Part shown: one piece after another, positions 1-9,048 of the stretch
Numbering within the stretch: the first letter of the stretch is position 1
How the letters are laid out: each line of letters starts with the position of its first letter
From: Naasia aerilata
GTDB taxonomy: Bacteria; Actinomycetota; Actinomycetes; Actinomycetales; Microbacteriaceae
Length of the DNA: 64,000 bases
Reading direction: 5' to 3'
NCBI RefSeq assembly: GCF_030296595.1
Contig: NZ_AP027731.1
Span: 682,001-746,000, forward strand
The notes under the pieces: model-generated
Databases searched by the model: none
What the model was told of the DNA's origin: nothing
Seen by the model: only the letters and a program-made list of their open reading frames with translations
Translations under genes and position numbers: made by a program

Positions 1-1
1 T

Positions 2-109
2 GCGACCCTCGCCTCGCGCTACCACGAGCGCTTCGCCGACCACGCCGTCTCCATCGCGAAGAAGGTCCAGTACCTCGCGACCGGCGACTGGGTCGTTCCG
101 GCCTCCTGA
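2..109 (+). CDS. phoU: PhoU C-terminal end (partial)
   Basis: Only the last 35 codons are present; the 5' part lies before the window. The visible end (RYHERFADHAVSIAKKVQYL, then a TGA stop) matches the last helix of PhoU, where the E/D-rich RxxERxxDH pattern binds metal. PhoU is the cytoplasmic negative modulator of the Pst phosphate importer and the Pho two-component system. The pstSCAB genes are some 18 kb downstream in this window, which fits a phosphate-homeostasis neighbourhood. The identification rests on a short fragment but the motif is characteristic. Confidence 0.8.
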   Translation, partial: ATLASRYHERFADHAVSIAKKVQYLATGDWVVPAS

Positions 110-227
110 GAGCCGGCCACTTCTCTTCTGTATTAAGCCTTCTTTAGAGCCTTTCGGCTGGCTCGTTCTGGGCGCTGAGTGCTGGGGTCCGCGGTGGGCG
201 ACAGTTCCACGGGGAAAGAGAGAAGAG

Positions 228-265
228 AAAGAGGAGTCGGGCTGGCGCCCGACGCCCCTCTTCTA
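228..265 (-). terminator. Stem-loop terminator of the sugar ABC operon
   Basis: Reading the minus strand, GTCGGGC and GCCCGAC pair around a short loop, extended by a GAGG/CCTC outer stem and followed by a T/C-rich tail. It overlaps the stop codon of the permease gene, so it probably ends the importer transcript. Confidence 0.6.
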
Positions 266-1285
266 GCGGCGCCTGTTCTGGAAGTTCTGGAGGAGGACCG
301 CGATGATGATGATCGCCGCGCTGATCGCTCCCGTGAGGAAGGTCGAGACGTCGGCGGCCGTCAGGATGTTGCGGATGATGCTGAACATCAGCACGCCGAG
401 GAACGTCCCGAAGATCTTGCCCCGGCCGCCCGTCATCGCCGTGCCGCCGATGGCGACGGCCGCGATGGCGTCCAGCTCGAAGCCCACGGCCGCGTTCGAG
501 GCCGCGACCGCCGTCGTCCGGGAGGCGTAGAGCAGGGCGGCGATGCCGCACATCAGGCCCGTGATCACGAAGGTCGCCGTCTTCACGCGATCGACGTTCA
601 CGCCGGACAGCCGCGCGGAGACCTCGTTGCTGCCGACCGCGTAGATGTGCTTGCCCAGCCGGGTGCGCTTCATCACGACGTCGAAGATGATCGTCGCCAC
701 GATGAAGATGATCATGAAGTAGGGGATGGTGAACGCGCCCAGGTTCACTCCACCGGCCGCGATCTGACGGAACTGGTCGTAGAAGGCACGGTCCACGGTG
801 AAGGGGCCGCCCGACCCGAAGTGGTTGATGATCGAGCGGAGTCCGGCCATCGTCGCCAGCGTCGCGATGATGGAGGGCATCCTGCCCTTCGTGATCAGGA
901 CGCCGTTGAGAAGCCCGATCAGGATTCCGGTGATCGCGCAGAACAGCAGCATGACCAGCACGCTTCCGGTCTGGTTGAGCACCAGGACGCCGAAGCCGCC
1001 GATGAAGGCGACCTGAGAGCCGACGGAGATGTCGATCTGCCCGGCCGAGATGACCATGCTCATCCCGAGGGCGATCAAGCCGATCGTGCAGCTCTGGATG
1101 AAGATGTTCGAGACGTTCGCCCAGCTGAAGAAGTTGTGGTTCACGATCGCGGCGATGATCACCAGGAGCAGGAACGACAGCACGAAGCTGTACTCGGTGA
1201 CCAGCTTGACGAGCACGCTGCGGGGCGTGATCCCGCGCAGCGGCGACGAGGCCTTGGGGGCCTCAGGAGGCGCGACGACCGACAT
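263..1285 (-). CDS. Sugar ABC transporter permease (CUT2 / RbsC-like)
   Basis: This 340-residue protein is almost wholly hydrophobic, with about nine to ten membrane segments. It has the BPD_transp_2 pattern of ribose/xylose-type permeases: a long periplasmic loop after the third segments and the conserved Gly-rich AIGGTAMTGGRG stretch near residue 285, which docks on the ATPase. It should form the membrane channel for a monosaccharide. Its ATG lies 2 bases from the stop of the ATPase gene, so the two are translationally coupled. It is the last gene of the importer operon and is followed by a stem-loop. The substrate cannot be read from the permease. The reading frame is intact. Confidence 0.9.
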   Translation of the reverse strand: MSVVAPPEAPKASSPLRGITPRSVLVKLVTEYSFVLSFLLLVIIAAIVNHNFFSWANVSNIFIQSCTIGLIALGMSMVISAGQIDISVGSQVAFIGGFGVLVLNQTGSVLVMLLFCAITGILIGLLNGVLITKGRMPSIIATLATMAGLRSIINHFGSGGPFTVDRAFYDQFRQIAAGGVNLGAFTIPYFMIIFIVATIIFDVVMKRTRLGKHIYAVGSNEVSARLSGVNVDRVKTATFVITGLMCGIAALLYASRTTAVAASNAAVGFELDAIAAVAIGGTAMTGGRGKIFGTFLGVLMFSIIRNILTAADVSTFLTGAISAAIIIIAVLLQNFQNRRR

Positions 1286-1286
1286 G

Positions 1287-2781
1287 TCAGCTCACCCGCA
1301 GGTTCGCGCCGGTGGAGTAGAACATCAAGTCCCTCTCTGTGATCTGGTTGCGCTCCAGGACCGCGTTCACGCGTCCCTTGAACATGACGAGGCAGACGTC
1401 GGCGACCTTGGCGATCTCGGGCGGCTCCCCGCTGAAGACGATGATCGCCTTCCTCGCGCGCCAGGCCGAGGATGAGGTGGTAGATCTCGAACTTGGTGCC
1501 GACGTCGATGCCCTGGGTGGGGTTGTCGAGCAGCAGGACGTCGGCGCTCGCCTCGAGCCACTTGCCGAGGATGACCTTCTGCTGGTTCCCGCCCGACAGC
1601 GAGGTGATCGGGTTGGCGACGTTGCCGGCCTTGATCGACATCGCCTTCCGCTGCCGCTCGTAGCGCTCTGCGGCCCCGGACCGGCTGATCCACGGCGTCC
1701 GCGCCCGCGCGTTGAGGTAGGCCATGTTGTGGTTGTCCATGATGGACAGGTCGTTGTGGATCCCGCGCTCCTTGCGCATGCGCGGCACCATCGCCACGCC
1801 GCGGCGCATGAAGGCCCGGATGCTCGTGCCCGATCGCACGCGCCTGCCCTTGACCGTGAGCGTTCCGTCGAAGGGCGCCGCGCCGAACAGGGCGTCGGCC
1901 AGCTGGTCGCGTCCGCTGCCCTGGAGCCCGGTGACCGCGAGCACCTGGCCTGCCTTGAGCTCGAAGCTCACGTCCTCGAATCCGGGACCGGAGAGGTTCT
2001 CCGCCCTGAGCAGGATCTCGGGCCGGCTGGTGTCGACGTGGTCGTCGAAGGCGTCGTGGGCGAGCTGACGGCCGATCATCAGCTCGGTGATGGAGTTCTC
2101 ATCCACGTCGGAGAAGGACCCCTCGGCGACCAGCGCCCCGTCCCGGAGGACGTAGTAGCGGTCGCAGATGGCGAACAGCTCCGGCATCTTGTGCGAGATG
2201 TAGATGAAGCTGACCCCCTCCGCCTTGAGCTTGCGCATGACCTCGAGGAGGTTCTCGGTCTCCCCCAGCGTCAGGGCCGTGGACGGCTCGTCCATGATGA
2301 TGAGCTCGGCGTCGAAGAGCAGAGCCTTCGCGCACTCGACGAGCTGCTTCTCCGCGGCCTGCAGGTCCGCCACGATCGCTTCCGGGTCGATGTCCGCCTG
2401 CACGCGGCCGAGCGCCTCCCGGCATCGCGCGATCATCGTCTTCGTGTCGAGGAGCCCGGTCGGCCGCCTCAGCTCCTCCCCGAGGAACATGTTCTCGAAG
2501 ACCTTCAGGTCGGTGCAGAGGTTCAGCTCCTGATGGATGAACCGGATGCCGGACTTGCTCGCGACCTTCGCGTTCGTGATGGTCGTCGGGGTTCCGTCGA
2601 GAACGACCTCGCCGCGAGTGGGCGGGATCACCCCGGCGAGCACCTTCATGAGGGTGGACTTGCCTGCGCCGTTCTCACCGAGCAGGCCGAGGATCTCGCC
2701 CGGTCCGATCGCGATGCTGACGTTGTTCACAGCCCGAACGGGCCCGTAGTCGACGACGATGTCCTTCATCTCGACGAGCAT
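1287..2781 (-). CDS. Sugar ABC transporter ATP-binding protein, two ABC domains (frame break near 1449-1454)
   Basis: Tandem nucleotide-binding protein of the CUT2 (RbsA/MmsA/GguA) type that energises monosaccharide import. Domain 1 has Walker A GENGAGKST (residues 35-43), Walker B IIMDEPST and the switch His in YISHKM. Domain 2 has a degenerate Walker A (GLQGSGRDQ), a full signature LSGGNQQKV and a Walker B-like LLLDNPTQGID, as is normal for the family. The start at 2781 has an AGGAAGG ribosome site. After LGLAREEG the frame is lost; the expected continuation (AIIVFSGEPPEIAKV, ending NLRVS) lies in another frame and stops at 1287. Restoring a GG run to GGGG mends it (498 residues). I infer a sequencing error. 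Confidence 0.85.
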
Positions 2782-2828
2782 CCGTAGCCACCCTTCCTCG
2801 CACACCGATGGGGAGAACGGCCCCACCG

Positions 2829-2875
2829 CCGGCGGCTGTGGTTCGGGCCTCGCGGGCCCGGACCACAGCCGCCGG
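2829..2875 (-). terminator. Strong stem-loop between binding-protein and ATPase genes
   Basis: CCGGCGGCTGTGGT and its complement pair over about 20 bp with one mismatch around a very short loop. It lies between the binding-protein stop and the ATPase start. Such hairpins commonly attenuate or stabilise the message so that more binding protein than membrane complex is made; that role is inferred. Confidence 0.6.
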
Positions 2876-2900
2876 TCGGAGAGGCTGCAGAGCTGACGGA

Positions 2901-3980
2901 TCAGCTGCTGATGGAGTACCGCTCCTTGAAGACGTCGCTCGAACGGTAGGAGTCGAAGTCCTCATCGGAGTCGCCCGCGTTGCTGATGGAGAACGAGGGG
3001 ATCAGGTAGATCCCGTCCTTCTCCTCGGCGCCGGTGTAGGGGTCGCCGGTCAGCTGGCTGACCGAGAGCCGCAGCGCCTCGCGGATGAAGGACGGCGAGA
3101 AGTAGTACGTGTCGAGCTTGGTGTCGAGCTTGGTGCCCTCGAACTTGTCGAGGGTCTCCTTGCGGCCACCCACCGAGGTGATCAGCTTCACGTTGAGCGT
3201 TCCCGCGCCGGAGTAGGACTCAAGAGCGTTCATCACGCCGTCGGTGATCTCGTCGTCATGCGTGACCACGAGGTCGAGGTTCGCGATGTCGTCCGGGCTC
3301 GCGGAGTTCAGCCAGTCCTCCATCTGGTTCTGCGCGGTCTCGGAGGACCAGTCCGTCGTGAAGGTGTTGGCCACCTGGTTGAACTTGCCCTTGTCGACGA
3401 CGTCGTCGAAGCCCTCGCTGCGCTGGGAGGTGACGGTGGAGCTGTCACCGACGAAGCGCAGGTAGTTGACCTTGTCGTCGTCCGCGTAGAACTTGGTGAC
3501 GTAGTCGCCCATCATCGTGCCGATGCCGACGTTGTCGCCCATGATCTGCCCCGAGAGACCCTCGAAGTCGGTGATCAGGCGGTCGTAGACGACCAGCTTG
3601 ACGTTGGCGTCGACGATGTTCTGGGCGGTCGAGCGCAGCGCCTCGCCCTCCATCGGCCAGAGCATGATCATGTCGAGGTCGCCGCCGGCGAGCAGGTTCT
3701 CGATCGAGGCGATCTGAGCGGACGCGTCGATGCCGTCCTTGACCGTGATGTCGAGGCCCGGGTTGTCCTTCATGAGCTGCTCGGCTTCCGCCTTCGCGTG
3801 GGCGACGCTCTCGCCCGTGAAGCCGTGGTCACCGGACGGGATGACGACGCCCATCTTGTAGCTGTCGTCGCCGCCTCCACCGGAGCCGCCTGATCCCCCG
3901 GAGCCGCCCGGTCCGCCGGAGCACCCGGCCAGAGCGACGATGGTGGCCGCCGCGGCCACCCATGCTGCGTACTTCTTCAC
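2901..3980 (-). CDS. Sugar ABC transporter substrate-binding lipoprotein
   Basis: A 359-residue exported lipoprotein with signal peptide and lipobox (LAGC) at about residues 17-20, then a Gly/Ser-rich linker and a Peripla_BP_4 (ribose-binding-like) fold. The segment starting MGVVIPSGDHGFTGESVAHA is the first strand and ligand-binding loop; IMLWPMEGEAL and VVYDRLI mark the next lobes. It captures a monosaccharide outside the cell and hands it to the permease. The GTG start at 3980 is chosen because AGGAGG sits 7 bases before it. It is the first gene of the importer operon, read away from the divergent GntR regulator. It resembles general CUT2 binding proteins more than ChvE, so the sugar is not assigned. 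Confidence 0.88.
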   Translation of the reverse strand: MKKYAAWVAAAATIVALAGCSGGPGGSGGSGGSGGGGDDSYKMGVVIPSGDHGFTGESVAHAKAEAEQLMKDNPGLDITVKDGIDASAQIASIENLLAGGDLDMIMLWPMEGEALRSTAQNIVDANVKLVVYDRLITDFEGLSGQIMGDNVGIGTMMGDYVTKFYADDDKVNYLRFVGDSSTVTSQRSEGFDDVVDKGKFNQVANTFTTDWSSETAQNQMEDWLNSASPDDIANLDLVVTHDDEITDGVMNALESYSGAGTLNVKLITSVGGRKETLDKFEGTKLDTKLDTYYFSPSFIREALRLSVSQLTGDPYTGAEEKDGIYLIPSFSISNAGDSDEDFDSYRSSDVFKERYSISS

Positions 3981-4071
3981 AACGATCCTCCTTGATGATG
4001 TGTATGTGACCGAGGACCCGTGGGCAATACTGCGGCCTCTCTGCCGGTGCTGTCGGGTCTGAGCCTCTTAC

Positions 4072-4091
4072 GTATGATTAGCATACCTAGT
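4072..4091. promoter_or_regulatory. Putative GntR operator upstream of sugar importer and regulator
   Basis: GTATG and CATAC arms flank a 5-base spacer, followed directly by CTAGT. The complement reads ACTAGGTATGCT, close to sites at 7004-7013 and 9006-9013 in the two other divergent spacers of this block. FCD-type GntR proteins generally bind TnGTnnnACnA-like palindromes, so the neighbouring regulator is the likely ligand. Confidence 0.45.
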
Positions 4092-4229
4092 CCGACCCTG
4101 CAACGCCGGTGAGCCTGGCCGTAGCTGTCGCGACCAGGGCGAAGAACGCACCGGTGCAACGGGCTCGATCAGGCTCCATTGAAGCCGGACTTCCGGGGCC
4201 GACGGCTCGACAGGAGATGGAGTTATCGA

Positions 4230-4973
4230 ATGGTGACCAAACCGCAGGCGGAGCCGTCGTTCGAACCTGACCGCCTCCGCTCCCGCGGCGGTCTCTACGG
4301 TCACGTCGTCGAGACCCTCGGCCAGGAGATCACCGGCGGCCGCATGCCGGCTCATCAGATCGTCTTCGCCGAGCAGCTCTCGGAGCGATTCGGGATCTCC
4401 CGCTCCGTCGTGCGCGAGAGCGTTCGCACGCTGAGCTCCATGGGACTCCTCGAGGCACGCCCGCAGGTCGGAACGCGCGTGCTCCCCATCGAGCACTGGG
4501 ACCTTCTCAACCCGCGCATCATCGAGTGGCGGGGCCTCGGCCCGGACGCGACGGCCCAGCAGCGGGAGCTCATCGAGCTGCGCCTCGGGCTCGAGCCGAT
4601 GGCGGCCCGCTTCGCCGCCGAGCGGATGGACCACGATGCCGCGCAGGGGATCGTCGCCGCCGCCCAGGCCATGAGATCGGCGCTCGAGGCGAAGGACACC
4701 TTCCGCTTCTTCGCGGCGGACTCGACCTTCCACCGGCTCCTGCTGGAGGGATCCCAGAACCTGCTGCTCAGCAAGTTCGCCGCCACCATCGACGCGGGTC
4801 TGCACGTCCGCGAGAACATGCCCACGACGCAGCTCAGCCTCGAGGCGGTCGAGCTGCACGCAGAGCTCGCGCAGGCCATCGTCGACCGGAACGGCGACGC
4901 CGCCGCAGCCCTTGCGACCCGCATCCTCGAGCAGACCCTCCTCGAGTTCGAAGAGGGTCTCGCGCAGGTCTAG
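4230..4973 (+). CDS. GntR-family transcriptional regulator, FCD (FadR) type
   Basis: A 247-residue regulator. Residues about 20-85 form the GntR winged helix (QLSERFGISRSVVRESVRTL SSMGLLEARP in two pieces, then a GTRV wing). Residues about 100-240 are the all-helical FCD ligand-binding domain, with the usual acid/His metal positions in ADSTFHRLL and in VELHAEL. Such proteins repress sugar or organic acid genes and release DNA on binding the inducer. The ATG at 4230 has GGAG 7 bases upstream; an earlier in-frame ATG at 4179 lacks one. It sits divergently from the importer and convergently with the dehydrogenase gene (4-base overlap of ends), so it probably governs the whole block. Confidence 0.88.
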   Translation: MVTKPQAEPSFEPDRLRSRGGLYGHVVETLGQEITGGRMPAHQIVFAEQLSERFGISRSVVRESVRTLSSMGLLEARPQVGTRVLPIEHWDLLNPRIIEWRGLGPDATAQQRELIELRLGLEPMAARFAAERMDHDAAQGIVAAAQAMRSALEAKDTFRFFAADSTFHRLLLEGSQNLLLSKFAATIDAGLHVRENMPTTQLSLEAVELHAELAQAIVDRNGDAAAALATRILEQTLLEFEEGLAQV

Positions 4974-6022
4974 CCGAGCAGCGCCGGGTCGACCGCGATC
5001 ACGGACTTGATGTTGCGCCCGGACTCCATGGCCTCGAACGCCTCCTCCCAGTCCTCCACCGGGTAGACGCCGCCCAGGGCGCCGCGGGGGTCGAGGCGGC
5101 CGGATGCGAACAGGCCGAGCACACGCTCCCACGTGTTCCAGCTGTGCGAGAACGACCCGTACAGGGTCACCGCCTTCTGCACGAGCGGGTCGAGGCTGAA
5201 GCCGAGCGGCTGCGGTCCCCAGCCGATCTTGACGATCGAGCCGAGCGGCCGCACCAGCTGGAGCCCCTGCTGGAGGGCGATGCTGACGCCGGTGGCGTCG
5301 ACCACGACGTCCGCGCCGAGGCCATCGTGGAGGCGCGCGACGAGGGCCGCCGGATCCTCTCGCTGGACGTTGACGACGTGGTCGGCACCCATCGCCGTCG
5401 CCTGCTCCAGCCGCAGCTCATCGCGGTCGGTGCCGAGCACGACGATCGTCGAGGCCCCACGGAGGCGGGCCACCTGGAGGCTGAGGGCGCCGATCGCCCC
5501 GAAGCCCTGGATCACGACCAGGTCGCCCGGGTTCACGGTCGCGCGCTCGACGAGTGCGTTGTAGGCGACCGCGAAGGGCTCGGTCATCGCCGCCACTTCG
5601 AACGGAACCGACTCCGGGATCCTGTGCAGCACCCGCGGAGGCCCGAGCAGGAACTCGCCGAAGGCACCGTCGCGCAGGTTGCCGTAACCCTGCCGATAGG
5701 GGCACAGGTTGTAGCGGCCCGTGCGGCAGAGGGCGCACTGACCGCAGATGTACGCGGCCGTCTCGCACACCACGCGCTCGCCGACCGCCCACCCCTCGAC
5801 ACCCTCGCCCACGGCAGCGATGACGCCGGCCGTCTCGTGGCCCATGGTGACCGGGATCACGATGTCCCAGCTCTGGTTGTTGCGCCACATGTGGACGTCG
5901 GAGCCGCACACCCCGACGGCCTTGGTGGCGACGAGCACCTGGCCGGGCTCGACGGTGGGGGCGGGCACGTCCCGTACCTCGACCTCCCGGTCCCCGTAGC
6001 CGAACTTGACGATCGCCTTCAT
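4970..6022 (-). CDS. Zinc-dependent alcohol/polyol dehydrogenase (MDR family)
   Basis: A 350-residue medium-chain dehydrogenase. The catalytic zinc ligands are visible in VGVCGSDVHMW and GHETAG, the structural zinc cysteines in CGQCALCRTGRYNLC, and the Rossmann fold in VVIQGFGAIGALSL. These enzymes oxidise a secondary hydroxyl of a polyol, sugar or threonine-like substrate with NAD(P). The start is the ATG at 6022, which overlaps the stop of the upstream epimerase gene by 4 bases (ATGA), so the two are co-translated. The pairing with an AP-endonuclease-2-like sugar epimerase points to a sugar or sugar acid intermediate rather than a simple alcohol. The exact substrate is unknown. Confidence 0.85.
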   Translation of the reverse strand: MKAIVKFGYGDREVEVRDVPAPTVEPGQVLVATKAVGVCGSDVHMWRNNQSWDIVIPVTMGHETAGVIAAVGEGVEGWAVGERVVCETAAYICGQCALCRTGRYNLCPYRQGYGNLRDGAFGEFLLGPPRVLHRIPESVPFEVAAMTEPFAVAYNALVERATVNPGDLVVIQGFGAIGALSLQVARLRGASTIVVLGTDRDELRLEQATAMGADHVVNVQREDPAALVARLHDGLGADVVVDATGVSIALQQGLQLVRPLGSIVKIGWGPQPLGFSLDPLVQKAVTLYGSFSHSWNTWERVLGLFASGRLDPRGALGGVYPVEDWEEAFEAMESGRNIKSVIAVDPALLG

Positions 6023-6975
6023 CCCGTCTCCGCTCCTTCCGCCGCACGGCGGGCTCGCTCGTGACTCTCGACCCGGACCTCGGTCGAGCCGCCGAAGTAG
6101 AGCTCGCGCGCCTCGCGCAGGAACTCCACCGAGGCGCGCATCTCGTCCATGCCGTTCACGCCGTCCTCCACGCTGATCCACCCGTCGTAGCCCGCGTCCA
6201 CCAGAATCCCGAAGATCCTCGGGTAGTCGTTGAGCCCCTCCCCGATCACCCCGTGCTGCAGGTCGGGCGAGTAGCCGATCGTGCCGTCGCTCTGCCGGAG
6301 CGACTCGAGGGACGCACCTTCCGCCAGCCGCCGATCCGACGCCTGCATGGTGACGACCCGGTCGACGACGGTCGTCAGGAAATCGGCCGAGTCGACGCCG
6401 GCGGTGATCGCATTCGAGGGGTCGAACTGCACGCCGAAGTGCACGCGGTCGTCGACACGGGACAGGAGCTCGAGGAACAGCGCGGGCTTCTGCGCGAACT
6501 CCGGGTAGGCCCAGAAGCCGTCCTTGTAGTGGTTCTCGATGGCCAGGGTGATGTCGAGCTCGCGGGCGAGCGGCAGCAGCGAGTTGATGCTCTCCGCCGC
6601 CCAGTCGAGCCCCTGCTCGTCGGCGACGCCCGGATGGCGCTGGCCGGTGAGGACTCGGGCGCTTGCCCGAGGTCCGCCCAGTTCCCGCGTGATCCGCATG
6701 ATGCTCGCCTGCTCGTCGCGCGCCCTGGCCCTCTCGCCGGCGTCCGGGTGGGTGAAGTCGGGCGAGCAGCACATCATCGGCAGCGTGAGATTCGCAGCCG
6801 CGAGCGCCTCGCCGACCCGGGCCACGAAGTCGTCCCCTTCACCGTCGAAGAAGCGGGAGTAGAGCTCCAGCCCCTCGATGGGCAGAGTCCTCGCGAGATC
6901 GATCCACTCGAACAGCGACATCCGCTTCGCGACGAGGGCGTCCAGCTCTCCCTTGGGGAACACGCTGATCCGCAT
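6019..6975 (-). CDS. Sugar phosphate isomerase/epimerase, TIM barrel (AP endonuclease 2 family)
   Basis: A 318-residue xylose-isomerase-like TIM barrel. The metal-site acids typical of the fold are visible: Glu in LAIENHY, Asp in FGVQFDPSN and Glu in WISVEDGVN. Members isomerise or epimerise keto-sugars or keto-acids, or act on inositol derivatives. The first gene of a two-gene minus-strand operon with the zinc dehydrogenase, it faces the hexulose-phosphate-synthase-like gene across a short promoter region that carries ACTAGTATAC. The ATG at 6975 has an AGGAGGGG-like ribosome site (CTTAGGAGGGGTCCT on the coding strand). It probably acts in the same sugar route as its neighbours. Confidence 0.82.
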   Translation of the reverse strand: MRISVFPKGELDALVAKRMSLFEWIDLARTLPIEGLELYSRFFDGEGDDFVARVGEALAAANLTLPMMCCSPDFTHPDAGERARARDEQASIMRITRELGGPRASARVLTGQRHPGVADEQGLDWAAESINSLLPLARELDITLAIENHYKDGFWAYPEFAQKPALFLELLSRVDDRVHFGVQFDPSNAITAGVDSADFLTTVVDRVVTMQASDRRLAEGASLESLRQSDGTIGYSPDLQHGVIGEGLNDYPRIFGILVDAGYDGWISVEDGVNGMDEMRASVEFLREARELYFGGSTEVRVESHERARRAAEGAETG

Positions 6976-7003
6976 AGGACCCCTCCTAAGTAATATCTAT
7001 CAG

Positions 7004-7013
7004 ACTAGTATAC
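7004..7013. promoter_or_regulatory. ACTAGTATAC operator-like site in divergent promoter
   Basis: ACTAGTATAC lies midway between the divergent epimerase and hexulose-phosphate-synthase-like genes, combining the palindromes ACTAGT and GTATAC. A near-copy occurs in each of the other two divergent spacers of the block. Confidence 0.45.
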
Positions 7014-7033
7014 GGAGCGACGGAAGGACCCCC

Positions 7034-7786
7034 ATGGCCACCTCCTCCATACGCGGCATCACTCGCGCAACACTCACCGCGCCCAAGGTCCAGATCTCCC
7101 TCGATCTCACCAACGTGACCGAGGCGCTCGAGACCGCGCGCGTGGCTGTGGAGGCGGGAGCCGACTGGATCGAGGTCGGCACACCGCTCGTGCTGGCCGA
7201 AGGCCTGCATGCCGTCCGCGCGCTCCGCGCCGAGTTCCCGGACCATCCCCTCGTCGTCGACCTCAAGACGATGGACGGCGGCTACCTCGAGGCCGAGATG
7301 ATGGGCGACGCCGGCGCCGACGCCGTGCTCGTCATGGGACGCGCCCACGACGCGACGATCGACCGGGTCGTGGAAGCCGGTGAGGCGTTCGGCATGCTCG
7401 TGATGGGCGACGACATGGGCGCCGCGGACCGGGTCGCCGAGTGCGTGCGGCTCGAGGAGCGCGGCGTGGGGATGATCATCCACCACGTCGGCTTCGACCA
7501 CCGGAACGCGCACCCCGAGCTGGGCCTGACGCCCCTGACCGACCTGCCGGGGATCGTCGCGGCGACCACCGTCCCCGTGCAGGCCGTCGGCGGTCTGAGC
7601 ATGGCGCAGGCCGTGACCTGCCCCGGGCTGGGCGCGCCCGTCGTGGTCTTCGGCGCCCCTCTCGTCATCGACGGCCAGGCGTTCAGCCCGGCGAACTCGG
7701 ACCTCCTGCGCGTGCTGACCGAGGCCTGCGCGGCCGTGCACGCCGCCGAGATCCGGTACCCTGCGCGCCAGCTCGCAGACTCCTAG
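7034..7786 (+). CDS. 3-hexulose-6-phosphate synthase-like / 3-keto-gulonate-6-phosphate decarboxylase-like enzyme (OMPDC suprafamily)
   Basis: A 250-residue TIM barrel of the orotidine-phosphate-decarboxylase suprafamily. The hallmark VVDLKTMDGG (about residue 75) supplies the D-K-x-x-D active-site array, and IEVGTPL supplies the preceding acid; IIHHVGFD and VQAVGGL are the later barrel strands. Known members condense formaldehyde with ribulose-5-phosphate or decarboxylate 3-keto-gulonate-6-phosphate. The protein is some 40 residues longer than the classic enzymes and has its own insertions, so the reaction may differ. The ATG has GGAAGGA 6 bases upstream. It faces the epimerase-dehydrogenase operon divergently and ends against the Gfo/Idh gene (4-base overlap of the stops). 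Confidence 0.75.
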   Translation: MATSSIRGITRATLTAPKVQISLDLTNVTEALETARVAVEAGADWIEVGTPLVLAEGLHAVRALRAEFPDHPLVVDLKTMDGGYLEAEMMGDAGADAVLVMGRAHDATIDRVVEAGEAFGMLVMGDDMGAADRVAECVRLEERGVGMIIHHVGFDHRNAHPELGLTPLTDLPGIVAATTVPVQAVGGLSMAQAVTCPGLGAPVVVFGAPLVIDGQAFSPANSDLLRVLTEACAAVHAAEIRYPARQLADS

Positions 7787-8969
7787 GCGGACGCGCGCTC
7801 GCTCAGCTCGCCGCCGGCAGGCACTCCGGTCGCCGCGAGGTGACGGCGCACGATCTCCTGGCAGACGCGGAGGTCGTCCGCCGCACCGGCGAACCCGGTG
7901 CGGGGCGGCGTTCCGTTCCATGCCATGTCGGCGAACGCCTCCAGCTGGCGCTCGAACGCCTCGGCGATGCTGCGGAACTCGAGCCGCTCCGCGTCATCAC
8001 CGCTCGGCCGGTGCAGCGTGAGCACCGTGGGGGCGTGCAGGAGGTAGGGCGACGGGAACTGCAGCTCCAGGCTCCCGGCGCCCCAGACCACCCGCACCGT
8101 CTCGCGATACGCGGGATAGTCGTGCAGATAGTGCCAGTTGAGGAGGTAGCGCGCCTCGTCTCCGAGCCGGCCGGCCACCCGGACCGAAGGCGGCTGCACG
8201 CCGAGCGCCGGGGTGTCCCGACCGGTGACGTGCACCTGGTGCGCGGGGGCGCGCCGCCAGACGTCGGCGAGCTCGACGGTGGCCGGCGGCCCGGTCAGGA
8301 AGCGCAGGATCGACAGATCGTGCGCGACGCTCGAGAGCAGGGTTCCGGAGTAGAGGCGCCAGAGAGGATCCTCGACGTCGCCGAGTGCCGAGAGGCGGAG
8401 CCGGTCGTCCTCCGCGCGGAGCTCGGCGATGCGGTCCGCCGGCACGTCCGAGGCGCCGAGGACGTGGGCGAACTCGAGCTGCGAGTACCCGGTCGGATGC
8501 AGGACGTCCACGTCGACGGTCCGGATGTCGTCCACGTCGGCGAGGATCTGCCGCGCCCGCTCGACGGCCGGGTCGTACTGCTTCATGTAGCCGACCATGA
8601 GCCGCTCCCCCTCGGCGGGGACCTCACGGGCGATGGCGTCGAGCTCGCCCCGCGTGAACGCCAGGGGCTTCTCGCAGAGGACCGCCAGTCCCCGCCGAAG
8701 CCCGGCGACGGTCGCGGCCAGGTGGGATCCCCCGCCGCGATGAGCAGGGCGTCGGGCGCGACGGCGTCGAGCACCGCCTCGAGGTCCGTGCCTCGGCCGC
8801 CCTCGGCGATCCCGTACCGGTTCCCGATCGCCTCGGCGAGCCCGGGCGACAGGTCGACGAGACCCACCAGAGTGAAGAGGTCCGGCCGCCGGACCACGAG
8901 CGGCAGGTGGACGCTCTGCGCGACGGCACCGAGCCCCACCACCACGAGGCGCAGCGGTCGATTCTCCAT
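7783..8969 (-). CDS. Gfo/Idh/MocA-family oxidoreductase (frame break at 8729-8733)
   Basis: An NAD(P)-dependent sugar oxidoreductase of about 395 residues. The N-terminal Rossmann fold starts LRLVVVGLGAVAQ; the family hallmark EKPLA occurs after the first domain, and the C-terminal beta-sheet domain holds LNWHYLHDYPAYRETVRVVW. The frame changes between ALLIAAG and SHLAATVAGL; adding one G to a run of five (positions 8729-8733 are C on the plus strand) joins the halves and makes the length a multiple of three. It is divergent from the 2-hydroxyacid dehydrogenase gene and shares its ACTAG-type promoter motif. It likely oxidises or reduces a sugar ring or inosose in the same pathway as the neighbouring enzymes. 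Confidence 0.8.
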
Positions 8970-9005
8970 CGGATCTCCTCGGTGTTCCCCAGCGAAGCCC
9001 TAGCC

Positions 9006-9013
9006 ATACTAGT
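9006..9013. promoter_or_regulatory. ATACTAGT operator-like site in divergent promoter
   Basis: ATACTAGT (complement ACTAGTAT) lies between the Gfo/Idh and hydroxyacid dehydrogenase genes. It is the third copy of the motif shared by the divergent spacers of the sugar block. Confidence 0.4.
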
Positions 9014-9048
9014 AAGGTTTTTGGACCGCCCGACCTGGAAGGTGCGCC

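Noticed and set aside
179..1342. Long plus-strand open frame opposite the permease gene
   Set aside because: It is the antisense shadow of a clear membrane protein; the translation is rich in Arg, Asp and Gly without any family motif. The same holds for 2808-3893, 1339-2787 and 14393-17314.
4068..5132. 354-residue minus-strand frame opposite the GntR gene
   Set aside because: Low-complexity Arg/Gly/Glu-rich shadow; the GntR protein on the plus strand has clear domains and a ribosome site.
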